Source: Solea solea
Taxonomy: Eukaryota > Chordata > Actinopteri > Pleuronectiformes > Soleidae
DNA length: 64,000 bases
NCBI RefSeq assembly: GCF_958295425.1
Contig: NC_081144.1
Span: forward strand, 27,342,827-27,406,826
Reading direction: 5' to 3'
In this document: in pieces, positions 35,617-47,987 of the stretch
Numbering within the stretch: the first letter of the stretch is position 1
Layout: every line of letters starts with the position of its first letter
Program-made: the position numbers and the translations under genes
The notes under the pieces: model-generated
Database searches by the model: none
What the model was told of the DNA's origin: nothing
The model's input: the letters and a program-made list of their open reading frames with translations, nothing else

Positions 35617-37088
35617 TTACATTAAGGGGAAAACAAAGTCATTCACTCTCGGGTTATCAGTTACTGAAAAGGCAAAATGTTAACGCATAATAAACCCTTC
35701 AGTGTTCAGTGTTTCCAAACACGGAAACAAACAGGAAAAATCAAATGAGCGATGTGTGAGATGCAAAACAACCTCAAACTCAACCGAACAACTGATCGAT
35801 CAATCGATAAAAAAACAACAAAACAAAGCAAGAGTCAGTTTTCAGAGCGGGGAAACACTTCACATCACAGTTAAGTCATAACATTGTTTAAGATCCTCGT
35901 GTTTTTAACATCTAATCTCTAATAATCTCTCATCTCAAAGCTTATTTCAACCCAAACAAGCTGAACTCACATTTTGCATAAACATAAGCAAAATATAGTC
36001 TTTAGATGTGTTTTGATGGGAGCGGTTGCCGTGGTTATTGTTGCTGCCCTCTCACAACAACACTGCTACTGACTGACAAATGATGATTTAGTGTTGGACG
36101 AGGACGGGACACAGGTCTCTGTGTGATTATTGAAACCTTGGGCCAGCTACAATGAACCAGTAGCACTCAAGTACTGGTTCTAGTTTTCCTGGTTCTACTG
36201 TTATTTGGTCTGTAAAAATCTTAAGTTTTGGAAGAAACATGAACGTTGTTTCCTCGTCATCATGCTTTATGCAATATTGATCTTCCTCTTTGTGGGAGGA
36301 GCCTGTGTGAGGTCATGAACTCTGTCGTTTTTAAACATCGACATGTTGCTATGCTGTGTGTGTGTGTGTGTGTGCACACTGCTAATGCTAACAGTGGTTG
36401 CTAATATGGAACGCAACTGCTGCATTGCAGTTAGCGGTGTTAGCTCCTTGCTATGACAGCATGATGTTATGACTGGACTGTGAAGTGACAGACAGACACA
36501 GACAGACAGAGAGACAGACAGACAGACAGACAGACACAGGATGAGGAGCTGCCGTTACAATTCATTACATTTGATTTGGCTTTGCTGCTGCTGCTGCTGC
36601 ACACACACAACTGACAACTGACATTCAACAAAAGCAGCACACAAAGGTTTTTTTTTGTTGTTTGTTTTTGACATATTTGAAAAACACAAAGGTTTTTTTT
36701 GTGCACATTTCAAGGGTTTTAGTTTAGCTTAATAAACTGGGTAAAGGCTTTAGGTGGGACCACAGTAAAGCTGGAGACACACAGGAAATGGAAGAGGACA
36801 AGGTGACGGGACAGTCATCACTGCAGCGGAGAGGAGTTGTTGGAATGTGCAGGGCAGGATTCCAAAAAACTACAAAAACGATTCCTGCAAGCTTCAAATA
36901 ATCATCATGACCAAAAGGTCAAAGGTTATCCTGCCTAACATCAACAACCACACAAAAATATCCATGAGAATCACATATATTCAGAAAAACACAAAAGACA
37001 AAAGAAACAGCCACAGAGTGAGAGGAGGAGAAGAAGAACGTGTTCCATTATGAAGCACATGCTCATTGCACTAAGACAGTGAAGCAAC

Positions 37089-37129
<41 letters not shown>

Positions 37130-37495
37130 CCTTGTTTCTTTTTCTAGCTTTTACATTCAACAACTTTGCCTCTAAACGCTGCAACACACACTGAAGAGTG
37201 ACGTGTTATATCCACTAAAGCTTTTTTTAAAAAAGACAGAAACAATATTTATGAGCAATTACACTGTAAAAAATAAAACAAGAGCTACGACAGGAAAACC
37301 AAGCCTCAGCATTCTCTTCTCTCTTTGTTGCATCTGTACAACAGTCCTGACAATCAGCTTTGATCTGGGATGGATCTCTGCACCGCCAACCACGCTCATC
37401 TATTTAGTAACGAGTTACAGCGAGGTCCTCAAATACACACTGACAATACACGTGACTGTCCAGAGAGCCACAGCACACGCACTCAATACAACATG

Positions 37496-37711
37496 ACTGC
37501 TGCTGCTGCTGCTGATGCTAATACTGCTGCTACTACTGCTTCTGATGCTGATGCTGTTACTACTGCTGCTGATGCTGTTACTGCTGCTACTACTGCTTCT
37601 GATGCTGTTACTGCTGCTACTACTGCTTCTGATGCTGTTACTGCTGCTACTGCTGCTGTTACTGTTACTATTACTACTACTGCTGCTGCTGCTACTGTTA
37701 CTACTGCTAAG
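37496..37711. repeat. CTG/CTA/CTT trinucleotide region
   Basis: About 215 bases of CTG, CTA, CTT and GTT triplets. A 45-base block (gctgctactactgcttctgat...) is repeated at about 37581 and 37614. Frames of Leu, Ala-Thr or Ser are repeat translation. Confidence 0.93.
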
Positions 37712-38188
37712 ACTTGAGTCAGTTAAAGCCAATGATACAAACATACTTTTCCGAGCAGGTTTATGAAGAGCAGGAAGTAAGGTGTGTATATAGACAGCAG
37801 AGTGCTCTGTGAACAGTCACCGTGTGAAAGGACCTCAGAGTGAGCTGATGACAGGATCACACTCACCACACATCTCTGCTCTCTGTACACAAGCATCAAC
37901 TGCTTTTTTTATTTAGTTTTTCTTATTTAAGTAAAGGAAGCACAGAGTTGAGCCTTCAGAATAAAACGTGTGTGTACGTGTGTGTGTGTGTGTCGTCACT
38001 GAGACGAGGCACACGCTCGTCCTCCTCTCGCGCTGCTAACACCGCGCTGTCCTTCGTCACACAGCGCGACGTTAGCTCGTCACGTGCTTATAACAACGGG
38101 GCCACAGAGGTGCAGAACCCTGATAAATGCCTGATACCCGGCAGTGATGACACCTCCTCCAAACAAGCCCTCCACAAAAGATGTGTAT

Positions 38189-38226
<38 letters not shown>

Positions 38227-38363
38227 ACGTGTATATAAAAGGTCCATGTATTAAAAACATGTCTTTGCGCAGCGCCACATAGTGCAATTTTATTAGGTCA
38301 GTTTACCTGTTTCTCTTTAATGTTCTTTTTATTGGCACTTTGTGAAGTTTGTGCGAGCGGCGA

Positions 38364-38403
<40 letters not shown>

Positions 38404-39007
38404 AGAGGGAAGCACACCAGCAATCTGTGAATGGACAGTTTCACAGGCAGAGAAACATCACTGAACATCACTGAACATCACTGCAACAGTGACCACGTGT
38501 GCTGCTGTTGCTGGAAAGTGGTCTTTTCTAACGTGATGCCATAGTAACAGGTGTTACTATGGTGACAGAGGTCTTTGGGTCACACTCCTCTTTAGTCAAG
38601 GAGGCTGCTCAAAGTGCTGATATAGGGAAGGACAGGCACTGTGTGTGTGTGTGTGTGTGTGTGTGTTTGTCACACGTTGCTATGGCGATTAGGTAAGGTC
38701 AGTGTCAGGAGCACATGCAGCAGAGGCTACATTCAAAAAGCTGCTAACATTAGCACAAAGGTGAATCTGACATGTGCCGTCCTGACCGACCTCAAAAACA
38801 CCTGCTCGTCAGTTTCCTTTTTCAGGATCTGAGTAAAAACGTTGGGATGTTTATCAGTGTGGGATGGACTTAAAAATGGTTTCCATGACGACGATGAATG
38901 ATGAAATCAGACCTCAGTCTACAAAGAGAGACACCTAGTGGCTAACAGTATGTTTACAGGGAGCGCACACACCCGGAACGAGCCAAGTGTTTACAACTTG
39001 ATAATAT

Positions 39008-39272
39008 CTGCACAGACTGCCCTGACTGCACAGACTGCACAGACTGCCCTGACTGCACAGACTGCACAGACTGCCCTGACTGCACAGACTGCACTGACTG
39101 CACAGACTGCACAGACTGCACAGACTGCACTGACTGCACAGTCTGCACAGACTGCACTGACTGCACAGACTGCACTGACTGCACAGACTGCACTGACTGC
39201 ACAGTCTGCACAGTCTGCACAGACTGCACAGACTGCACAGACTGCACAGACTGCACTGACTGCACTGACTGC
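39008..39272. repeat. 10-bp array (CTGCACAGA-type)
   Basis: About 26 units of ACTGCACAGA or ACTGCACTGA, with gccctg and gtctg variants. There are no stops in several frames on either strand because the unit lacks them. Confidence 0.95.
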
Positions 39273-39723
39273 TCCATTTGAGCCGAGTACTGTGGATACA
39301 GTACTTTTCTAAAGGTTGACTCGTTTTCTTTAAGGAGAGAGGGAAACATATTTCCTTTATTTTTTATATCTCTCAAAAATGTTTTTGTAAAATTAAGGGA
39401 AAACTCTTTGTTCCACTTGGTACCAGTTGTATGATCGGGTGCAAATAAACAGTCAATACCCAGTGAGACTGTAGAAGACGGTGATGTCATAGATTTGGTT
39501 TATAGCTTACACCAAACATATGAGCTGTGATCGCCTCGGTGTGAAGTGCTGCAGCGGTCTTACCAAGCTAATCTGGTTCAGCCTCAGGATCATCCTAGAA
39601 ACAGGAGCTGACCTCACGCTCCAATAATGAACAAAAGCTTATCTGACATCTTTAAATTTCAGCTGTTAAAAATGGCAACAATCCAATCCGACGGTTCAGA
39701 ATCCAATTGAGATTTTTTTTGTC

Positions 39724-39729
39724 TTTATT
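39724..39729 (-). promoter_or_regulatory. slc2a4rg: Candidate poly(A) signal of slc2a4rg
   Basis: AATAAA on the minus strand, about 250 bases after the slc2a4rg stop. The interval 39730-39974 would be its 3' UTR and holds no other feature apart from a run of C at 39900-39909. Further AATAAA-like sites lie near 39355. Confidence 0.5.
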
Positions 39730-39974
39730 TCCATCAGAGTGAAAATGTCTCAGTCTTAGAAAAAGTCTCCAAACGTACACAAAGTTAGTTTTTTTCATTT
39801 TCTTAGTTGTGTTGGGAAACTGAAGAGAGAGAAGGAGAGAAGCCCCTGCTGGGATGGAGGAAGCCCAAGAGAACACCAAGAGCTCCATCGTAAAGAAACC
39901 CCCCCCCCCACAAACCCTCGGTGGAAGAGTCCGCCTCGCATCACTCGGTGAGGAAGAGCTCACCTCACGGGGGA

Positions 39975-40086
39975 TTAGTCGGTGAATCTCTGACAGGCTT
40001 TTTTCCAGCGACATGCTGTGCACCACATGTCTCTCTTCTCCATGCCGTACACCTTCCGGCACTTCTTTGCCTCCCCGCGGGGTTTC
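39975..40086 (-). CDS. slc2a4rg: slc2a4rg terminal exon (C-clamp)
   Basis: On the minus strand, after acceptor ctgttaccaag, the frame (one base completing an Arg codon) reads [20 protein letters not shown], then [16 protein letters not shown] and TAA. This is the C-clamp of the SLC2A4RG/ZNF395/ZNF704 family: Cys-x12-Cys-x2-Cys-x5-Cys with basic residues, a DNA-contacting module. The human protein ends in the closely similar [23 protein letters not shown] type. The true frame has no ATG before the C-clamp, and a longer open frame overlapping it is a shadow. Confidence 0.96.
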
Positions 40087-40202
40087 CTTGGTAACAGCAG
40101 ATGTGACAGCATCAGGACATGTACACAGATGTTCAGACAAGTCGAGCATTTCTTTGGTTTGTCATGTCTTTATTTTGCCCACATTTTAATGTTTCCTTGT
40201 TT

Positions 40203-40434
40203 TAGGGACGGGACGATAACACTTTTTTGTATCACAAATTCAAGTATCATTCCACACCGACGTTGTTGAAGCTGTTCACACATTTGTGCTGAGTCATTTC
40301 AAACACATAATTCTACAGTTGTGTATCAAATATTGAAGACATAAACAGCATGATTTGTATTTACATGTTTACACTCTGATATCCACTAATGTTGACCAGT
40401 ACTGGACCGATACTGATGCCGATTCCCATCCCTA
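40203..40434. mobile_element. Short hAT-like MITE
   Basis: The left end tagggacgggacgataac and the right end gattcccatcccta are imperfect inverses sharing TAGGGAYGGGA. Flanking octamers (CCTTGTTT and CTGAGTTT) match at 5 of 8 positions, so target duplication is doubtful. No coding capacity. Confidence 0.4.
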
Positions 40435-40926
40435 CTGAGTTTGTGTTTCCATTTCTTTATGTCATTTTGTTTGTATCCACCTTGTGCTTCTTTTGGACAC
40501 AGTTGTGTTTCCATGTCCTTATTTACAATATATTAATAAACTATAAGCTGTCAGTGCCTTTACATTTTATTATTTCTCTACTTCAAGGATTTACTTCATT
40601 AATAAAAAGCTACCTAGAACTTAACTAAAGTCTCTGTACAATTGTGACAGATTCACAATGAATCACAGTTAAATTCTCAAGTGCTAGAGCATTTCTATTG
40701 TGTCAGTAAAACTGCGTTTAAATACTGCATTTAAAATAACCCCAGATTAAACTGCTTTCTATTGACAAACCTTTTTTAATCCAATGAAAACAAAGTCTGG
40801 TGTCTTTGACTTCTAAATGTGACCGATTATATTGTATTATAATATAATGATATCATTATATTATAATAATTCATATTATTATATTAACACCAGTGCACGA
40901 GAGCCAGTGAAAGTCACGTAGGTTTG

Positions 40927-41010
40927 CGGCTCGTTGAGTTTTGAGGAGCAGCTTTGAGATGCATTCAAGAAATCTCGTAAATTCCATTACTTCTGCAAAC
41001 AAAGTCCAGG
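40927..41010. repeat. Dispersed repeat family R2, copy 1
   Basis: The segment ggagcagctttgagatgc...attcaagaaatct...cttctgcaaacaaagtcc aligns with 55538-55602 (ggagcagtttcaagatac...actcaagaaacct...cttcagcaaacac). Family unknown. Confidence 0.45.
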
Positions 41011-41307
41011 AACTAAATGCTTCCTGCTGCTGTCACATACTAGATTCAACACAACTGACGTAGTCAGTGGAGTAGAACGACTTGTTTTAATCACTGTTTT
41101 GTTTGTTTTCAATATTTAAGAAAAGTCAAAGTCACTGACTGACTTTTTATAATCAATCCTGACGCTTGTTACAAGCTTTTAAAACATAAAACGAAGCTCC
41201 CAGTGTTATTTAATCTCTTGTTATCATGTCACATCATTCAGTCAGTGTTGTTGGGTTTGTTGTGTGTTTGTTGTGTGTTTGTGTGCGACAGTGCTGCTGT
41301 AGTGTAC

Positions 41308-41420
41308 CTGGTTCCTGGTATGGACTTTGCTGGTGCTGTTACCACAGCATGGTTCTTGTGAACAGTGGTGTGTGTGTTGGCTGCAGGCGGCCTCTTTTCA
41401 CCCACGTGTGTCACCGGCCC
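41308..41420 (-). CDS. slc2a4rg: slc2a4rg penultimate exon
   Basis: Acceptor ccatgtctacag and donor CCAG|gtacac on the minus strand; 113 bases, phase 0 in and phase 2 out. The product GPVTHVGEKRPPAANTHTTV continues to AKSIPGT, and AG plus G of the last exon makes Arg before KPRGEAKKC. The position matches the short poorly conserved spacer before the C-clamp in human SLC2A4RG, which also starts with Gly after Tyr-Gln. ZNF395-type SFQIPVSPHIYTS sequence is absent, favouring slc2a4rg over its paralogues. Confidence 0.88.
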
Positions 41421-41603
41421 CTGTAGACATGGAAGACATCTTCATTGTAGTGATATTGTTTAAAAGGTAAAAGCAGGAGAAATATATTCTACACTTCATG
41501 TATGATCAGGTTAGCTTCTCATTAGGGCTGAGACATGTACGAGCGTCTCTATTCGGATTGTTTTAAACTAACCAGGGTCACTACTTCATGAACCGACAGT
41601 GGG

Positions 41604-41638
<35 letters not shown>

Positions 41639-42829
41639 GATAGATAGATAGAAAGTGACAGTAGAAGTGTTCATACAAATATGAGAAGAACTACAGATGG
41701 GGATAAAGGACTGTGTACAATTAAATTAGGCTGTAAACAAAGTCCAGACAGTAAAACCAATGGATCTCTTTTAGGGTGATTTTGTCTCACAATACATGGA
41801 TTAACGCAGAATCGCTTTATTGTGATTGAAGTATAGTAAGATTCTCGTTACCCTCATTAATCATATCATATTTCTGTATATTTGACATGTACTTTTATGT
41901 TGATTTTATTTGGATTATTTTGAATGTGTGCACTAACCTGTGTTTACTGCTGCCTGTCTTGGCCAGAAAGAGATTTATAATTTCAACAATGTTTTATTCC
42001 TGGTTAAATAAAACATATTGTTGTCCCATTAATAACTCCATACACAGGTTACATACAGTAACTATGGCCTTTAGAGTTCTTCTTCTCTGTGGTAGCTCCA
42101 TCACCTGCTGCCTGCTGTACCACATTCTTTGTTTGCTTTCCCATTTCACAATAAAACATACAGCTGAAAAATGTCATGTTTGTTCCATGAACATAAAACC
42201 TTTCTTCTCTTTAACTGCTCTTCAGATGCTTGCATTGGTTTTGTAAATCTTTGAACAGATCTTTGATCTTTGACTGAAGATAAGAGGCAACTTGTTTTTA
42301 GTTTGACTTTCGTTGTAATTCCCTCTGTCATTTATTGGCTGTGTTACTGGTATTGACCAAAATAAAACGTTGTTCAAAAAACATGTTTCAGCAACAACAG
42401 ACCAACAAAAAAATGCAATCTTTTTTGTCACAATGTCAGTGAGTGATCATGACTGATGGACCTTGTTTACTGAGACAGCACACATACATGCATACTAGGT
42501 TCGAAAATCTCCTTAACTTATCTTTGCATCCCAACAGACTGATGCCTTTCCATAGAGAAGACAATGATATTAAGATGCAGCAAGAGTCAAATCTACAACA
42601 GCTCAAAGCTCAAATAGCCACAAGTCCCAGCCCCAGTCCCAGTATCACTGCCTTGAATAAATGTACATTGTCTGATTTAGCATCCAAACGTAATGCTATG
42701 CTATGGTAGCCTTCAGTTAGCTTTACAACTTTGAAGATGTTTAGTGTGTCGATTAAAAACATGGTGGTCCAACGAGGCAGCCTGTTCGTGAACGCAGCCC
42801 AAAGGCTGAGGCGCAAATGTGTTCAATAT

Positions 42830-43383
42830 ATGCAAGGGAAGACTTCAGTGAGTCCTTGCTCGAGGCAGAGCTGAGCTCACAGTGGAACACCATCTCCATG
42901 ACGTCTTAGCTGAGCTTTCATGACGAGTGCTGCAGTTCCAGGCGTATTTGTGCATCAGAGCACTTCTTTGTTGGAAACCCTGTCGGTCCAGGAGATGTCG
43001 ATGATCCTGCACCGACACTGGTCAAGTAGGGCCGTTATGACGACCGCCAGTTTTGTATGTAGCGTTCATCCCCGTCGTGTCCAGAGCGGACCAAAGGAGG
43101 AACCTGTTGGACACTTGTTTGTCCATGCTGCAGGATGAGGTCCAAGTGCTTCCAGATAAGTAAAGCTCTTTACATTGTCGAGTTCTGTTCCCTCAATCAC
43201 GATGTGAGGGTCTGGTAGTGTGAGCCCTGGTGCAGGCTGAAGCCTCACTTCTGTTCTCTTCAGGCTGATTGTCAGTCCAAAGACTTCTCTGGATGTTGAC
43301 AGGCAGCAAGCCAGTTCTTGCAGATCCGGCTCACTGAGAGCAGCATGGACACAATCATCTGCAGAGAGGAAGTCTCTCACTAG
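42830..43383 (-). pseudogene. Decayed non-LTR retrotransposon reverse transcriptase fragment
   Basis: Minus-strand reading gives SADDCVHAALSEPDLQELA, then FGLTISLKRTEV...LTLPDPHIVIEGTELDNVKSFTYL, the central palm region of a LINE reverse transcriptase. The usual F-A-D-D is S-A-D-D. The frame is broken after 43066. Further down (about 42830-42960), frames recall the C-terminal part, with several stops. No endonuclease or 5' part is seen. I do not assign the clade. It is a dead copy. Confidence 0.75.
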
Positions 43384-43464
43384 GAGACTAGTCTCTCACT
43401 AGGAGACTAGTCTCTCTCACTAGGAGACTAGTCTCTCTCACTAGGAGACTAGTCTCTCACTAGG
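43374..43464. repeat. Tandem 19-23-bp repeat built on palindrome GAGACTAGTCTC
   Basis: Four units of ctcactaggagactagtct, with two or four extra CT bases between them. Each holds the perfect 12-base palindrome GAGACTAGTCTC. It directly abuts the LINE fragment. Confidence 0.93.
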
Positions 43465-44269
43465 GTCCAGTACTTTGGTTTTAGCTTTGAGACGCCGCAG
43501 GTCTAAGAACTGACCGTGGCATCTGTAGCAACCCAAAATAATGTCTGTTTATTTCTGTCACGTTAAATCCTGTTGGAGGAACATAACATGACCTTAGCGT
43601 CTGTCAAATATCTTAAGAGCGATATTTAAAGTGAATCAGAGTAATATAAACAACTGTAAGAACTGCCTTTTCATTAAAAGAGTTCTTGTTTTCATCATAG
43701 TCTATTTGTATGTTGAATATCTGACATAGAAGTGAGTGGGGAAGTGATTAGTAAGCATGTGAGAGATGCATATTAATTATGTATCAGCCAAAATGATTTG
43801 TTATGGTTTTTATTTTTATTTATTTCATTTTATTACTTTATTCTTTTATTTTTTATTTTTACATCCCGCCTTTAAAAAGCCATTTAAAGCCATTCAATAA
43901 CTAGGTTGTAGAAGTAGATCATGTGTTTACCACGGCTCCCAGGGAGACAGTCCTACAGGAAACACTGGGGTTAGTCATTTAGTGAAAGCTTCTTGCTTTA
44001 ACTTGAGAAGGCGGGAAATCTCTTCATTGTTATTGTCAACCCAGTCCTGAGGGGTATTCCAGAAAGCGGGTTATGTGAGAACTCTGAGTTTGTTAACCCT
44101 GAGATGAGGGAAACTCTGAGTTATCCGTTCCAGAAAGAGAGGTAACTTAAACTCTGGGTCTGTTACTGCGGTAACTTACTCTGTGAACATAACCTGCTCG
44201 CTGGCAGGTTTACTATAAGAAACCCAGAGTTTCTACCCGTCTTCTCCCACACGAAGAAAGCAGTTAGAC

Positions 44270-44401
44270 ATGGATTGCCCATTCATTAGAAATCCAATCG
44301 ACATCGAAGCCGTATTTATTAGAAATGTATTACATCGTGAGAGAATCTTCCGACCCAGATTAGACGTTTTGATTAAAATTAAAAGACAAATTCACATGTG
44401 A
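44270..44401 (+). pseudogene. HARBI1-like transposase, N-terminal remnant
   Basis: The ATG frame reads MDCPFIRNPIDIEAVFIRNV then LHRERIFRPRLDVLI. The MDCPF...NPID...A..IRR..RRERVFR pattern is the usual start of HARBI1-type transposases in fish. It stops at TGA 44399-44401 after 43 codons. The rest, including the catalytic DDE residues, is deleted. Confidence 0.78.
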
Positions 44402-44990
44402 TTTGGTTCTTCTTTATTCTCTAAAAGTACAAAAGCAACAGTCAGGATTTGTAATATAGTTCCAACTATTAACATATTTCACATATTCACCTGTTTCACC
44501 ATGACAATGCACCCACCTCAACTGGCGTTCAAGTAATAGAATTTACAAGTCTGTTTTTCTGATTTGCCGGTCCAGGTACACCATTTCTTTCTCGGTTTTT
44601 TGAATGGTTTAGGGTTAGGTGCACCCTGTACAACTCTTTTACCGGCAACTGGGAAACATATGGACGACATTTAATTCCTGCAGTTCTATATACAGATTTA
44701 ACATGGTATTGACTGAAAATCTCACTGTGTCAAGCTGTGCTCTAGAAGTCGATGGACCCTCCTCTTGGTGATGCCCAACCATGTTCTGTTGAAGGACAAG
44801 AATGTGCTAGTTTGTCCATTATCTATGCTCATCACTTCAGTGTACATGTCAAACTCCAAATTCCACTCAAGAATGTAAATGAATATGAACGGGTAGAGCA
44901 GTGCCACTAGCTATACATAATATTAAGACACACTTCAGTAGGCCCCTCCGGATCTCTCCCTGTGGCAGCAGACAGCGTCGTCGTCTCCTC

Positions 44991-44993
<3 letters not shown>

Positions 44994-45034
<41 letters not shown>
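44994..45034. repeat. (TA)n inside the Harbinger element
   Basis: About 20 perfect TA units. Confidence 0.95.
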
Positions 45035-45038
<4 letters not shown>

Positions 45039-45123
45039 TTTATTTAAAAAAAATACATAAGTGTATACTTGCATCTGATGTATGCACTTGTGTCCTGGGG
45101 GTGACAGGCTCAGATGAGCTTAC

Positions 45124-45723
45124 CCCAGGGATGCCTTCAGCCACAGGGCGACCCCTGTATTGGCTGAGAGCCAGCTCCTCAGCCTCTGTCAGAGGTGGTG
45201 GAGGTGGCCCTCCACCCGTTTTTCGGGCCTCTGCCTTCTTTCTGTTGGCTGAGCAGAACTCAATGTTTGCAATCTGAATTAATATTTACGTTACGTTTAA
45301 TAGCCTTAGTCAATTAAAAATAAAAAAATAAATCAAAGTGAGGTGCAATCATAGCCTAGCAAAATATGCCTTACCTTTTTGAATGATGTTTTTATGTTTC
45401 ATTTTGAGCTGCTTCCAAGTCCTCCTTTCTCCTGTTGGATTGCACCTAAATGAAAAACTCAGATTTCATTCCTACTTATATTCATAACTATAGACTATGT
45501 TATGATCATACGGTTAAATGTTACGTCAATGGAATAGTACATTCAAACTTACGCGTTGACTCGGGCAGCAAATTTTCTCCCATGCGGTCTCTCTCTCCTT
45601 CGCTGCTGCAGCTGTGTTGCATTCGCGGCGAAATATGTGCTCATATTCTCCGTAGCCCAGCAAAAGGATCTCCAACTCCTTCGCACTGAAATATGTTGAT
45701 CTTTTTTTTTTCTCGGTTGTCAT
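45124..45723 (-). pseudogene. Harbinger Myb/SANT-like accessory gene, frameshifted
   Basis: Three minus-strand exons join in phase. Exon 1, 45723-45553, is MTTEKKKRSTYFSAKELEIL...GYGEYEHIF...TAAAAKERETAWEKI. Exon 2, 45445-45375, is CNPTGERRTWKQLKMKHKNI. Exon 3, 45248-45124, is NRKKAEARKTGGG...LTEAEELALSQYRGRPVAEG. This is the SANT-like helper protein of Harbinger elements, which binds transposon ends. In exon 1 an extra T in ATTTGCTGCC shifts the frame. Without it the reading AARVNA would join exon 2 correctly, so the copy is broken. A possible later part with MVYLDRQIRKTDL lies near 44545-44600. Confidence 0.8.
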
Positions 45724-46422
45724 GGTGACTCGTGGTATCGGGGCTCCATTGATGATGGCTTTTTTCAGTGGTTGTGCACGCGCGTACCTCGAGGTTAACA
45801 TACTCAGAGTTGATTGAACTAACTCAGATCAGCTGTTCTGGAACCGGATACTCAGAGTTTCCCGACTCAGAGTAAGTCAACTCAGAGTTCAGGGATAGAC
45901 TCAGAGTGTGTTGAACCTGCTTTCTGGAATACCCCTCTGGTGTCTGTGCTCTGTGAGGCCTAATGTGAGAGTGGATGTGTCGTACACTACATTTCTCTGG
46001 GTCACTTTGTTCATCTGTTCCCGGAGGTTTGTTTTCAGCATGTGAGAGTTGCAGGACATCAATGTTGCCTTTTTGTAATAGTTCCTGATGTAACTATTAC
46101 TTAATTAACTGTCAACTATTTTGATAACTGGCACGATGGTTTGTTTGTTTTTTAATAATTAAGACAAGTTCTTTGCTCAATATAACAAAGAAATCATTAA
46201 AACTGAATCATTTTGATTTGTGAACCAAACAAGACATTTGAGTTTGGGAAATACTCATCAACACCTCGCAATACTTGATACAATTTATGGACCTAACAAC
46301 TAATATAATATATGAATAATGAATAGATGAATTGTTTTGAAAATAACTATTAGTTGTAAATGATCGTTACCCAGATGTAAATGTACAAGTCTCATTCTGT
46401 GGCTATGAAAGTCAATCAGTCA

Positions 46423-47288
46423 TAGGGATGTAACGATTACCGGTATGACGATAAACCGCGGTAAAATTCCCGACGGTTATCATACCGTTTCAAATTTTAA
46501 TTATCGTTAAAACCGTGATTGATTACCGCAACTGATTACCGAAAAACTCACAGTGATACTGCTCATTTCCTGGAGAAGCAGCAGCACCTGAACGGCACTC
46601 GCTCAAGCGGGCGCGCATGCGCAGTTTGCACTGTCTGTCCAGCGACAACACGGCTGAAGCCACCTGCGCTCCAGAGATTACCCCCCGTAAGATCAGAAAT
46701 CTGGGCATATTTTGTATTTTTAAAGGATGTTGAGAGTAAAATAATTGAAGACAATCAATCCTTGTGCAGAAAATGCAAAAAGAAGCCACTTCCAATATGA
46801 TGAGCCATCTCCGTGACCACCACACACAACTTTTCAGCGGGTAAGTCAACAAAAACGGGATTTCGGAATAGTGGGAAATGTCATGGTTTGTCTCGCGAAA
46901 GCGAGTAGTGTGCAGACGACAGGTACCGTAGCAGACCAAAATGTGTTTGTTTCTGTGTTTTTTTATTTAATTTTTATGCTGTGTACGACCGCTGCTACTT
47001 AATTATTATCCGACACAGAGTGAGGACCTGTGTGTGTGTGTGTGTGTCTGTCAGTCAGTCAGATGATAATTATTAATAATAATAATAATAATAATAATGA
47101 TAATAATAATCATATAATATAAAATATCTTTTTTTAAATAAAACTTGGTTAAAAGATTTCAGTGTGTGTGTGTTCAGTACTTTTGGAACATTTTGAACAC
47201 ATCTAACAATACCGTGATAATATTGATAACCGTGATAATTTTGGTCACGATAACCGTGATATGAAATTTTCATATCGTTACATCTCTA
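46423..47288. mobile_element. hAT transposon remnant with BED-finger fragment
   Basis: Terminal inverted repeats TAGGGATGTAACGAT and ATCGTTACATCTCTA differ at one base. A perfect 8-bp target duplication ATCAGTCA lies at 46415-46422 and 47289-47296. On + inside, SEIWAYFVFLKDVESKIIED, then CRKCKKK and, after a frame break, SNMMSHLRDHH form a BED zinc finger (C-x2-C ... H-x4-H) near 46695-46835, as in hAT transposases. The rest of the transposase is lost. (GT)n at 47032-47048 and (AAT)n at 47073-47098 lie inside. Confidence 0.93.
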
Positions 47289-47987
47289 ATCAGTCATCAG
47301 TCATACATTCAGGTGGTTGAAGGGAGGATGAGCTTGTTTTTATATAGTTTCTGCAGAATGAGCCACTCGACTGCTCCTCTCAGTCTGTAAACCACACCCC
47401 TAAAACACAGACTGTCTTGTGATTGGCCAGCTACTGAGGGCATGTTGGAAATGGCACGCCCCCTCCCTGAGCTGCTTCTACTATGCTAAAAACACCGCTA
47501 ACCGTTGTTAGCAGCAACCCTCATGGTAAATTTCAACAATTTATTTTATAAAAAGGTGTTTAATGATAAAATAAAGAGAGAAAACAAAAGCTTTTTTTAC
47601 TTTTATAATGTAAACTTAAACAAATACACATCATTTCCTTTCTTTCACCTGGCTCAGTTCATGCTGTCACTGTTATTATATCTAATGTTTATAACGTATA
47701 ACGTCACAGTGCAGCTACAGTTCTCAGTCGTTTCATCAGGAAACAAAGCCGGGAACTTTGTGGATTGTTTATGTGTGGATGTGGCCCTAGTTACGTCACA
47801 AATGAACACTTGGGAGAACTCCGGCGAACAGTGAAACCTGCGTTCTCTGCAGTGGCTCAAGTGGTTGTTGTGAAACTGAAGGGATTGATGGGAAAGGATG
47901 TGGAGAGACATGTGGAGAGTTTGTGTTCCACCAGCCCTTTAAGCAGCTAAAATCATTGCTTTCTGTTTGTAATTCACTGACTGGAAA

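Larger units (their letters stand above)
34298..39723. other. Convergent intergenic region between zbtb46 and slc2a4rg
   Basis: I found no exon on either strand. It carries a (TAA)n region, GT/CA runs (35305-35338, 35394-35426, 35567-35613, 36356-36374, 37094-37127, 38192-38224, 38368-38401 and 38641-38666), a (GACA)n at 36487-36535, a CTG/CTA region and a 10-bp array. Nothing recognisable stands in 35640-36350, 36640-37080 or 37720-38180. Confidence 0.6.
44050..45936. mobile_element. PIF/Harbinger DNA transposon, internally deleted
   Basis: The terminal inverted repeat is 23 bases, starting AGGGGTATTCCAGAAAGC, with one mismatch between ends. It is flanked by the 3-bp duplication CTG (44047-44049 and 45937-45939). 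Sub-terminal DNA carries many copies of ACTCAGAGTT/AACTCTGAG. It keeps the start of a HARBI1-like transposase on the + strand and a Myb/SANT-like accessory gene on the - strand. At 1887 bases the catalytic core of the transposase is missing, so it cannot act alone. Confidence 0.92.
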
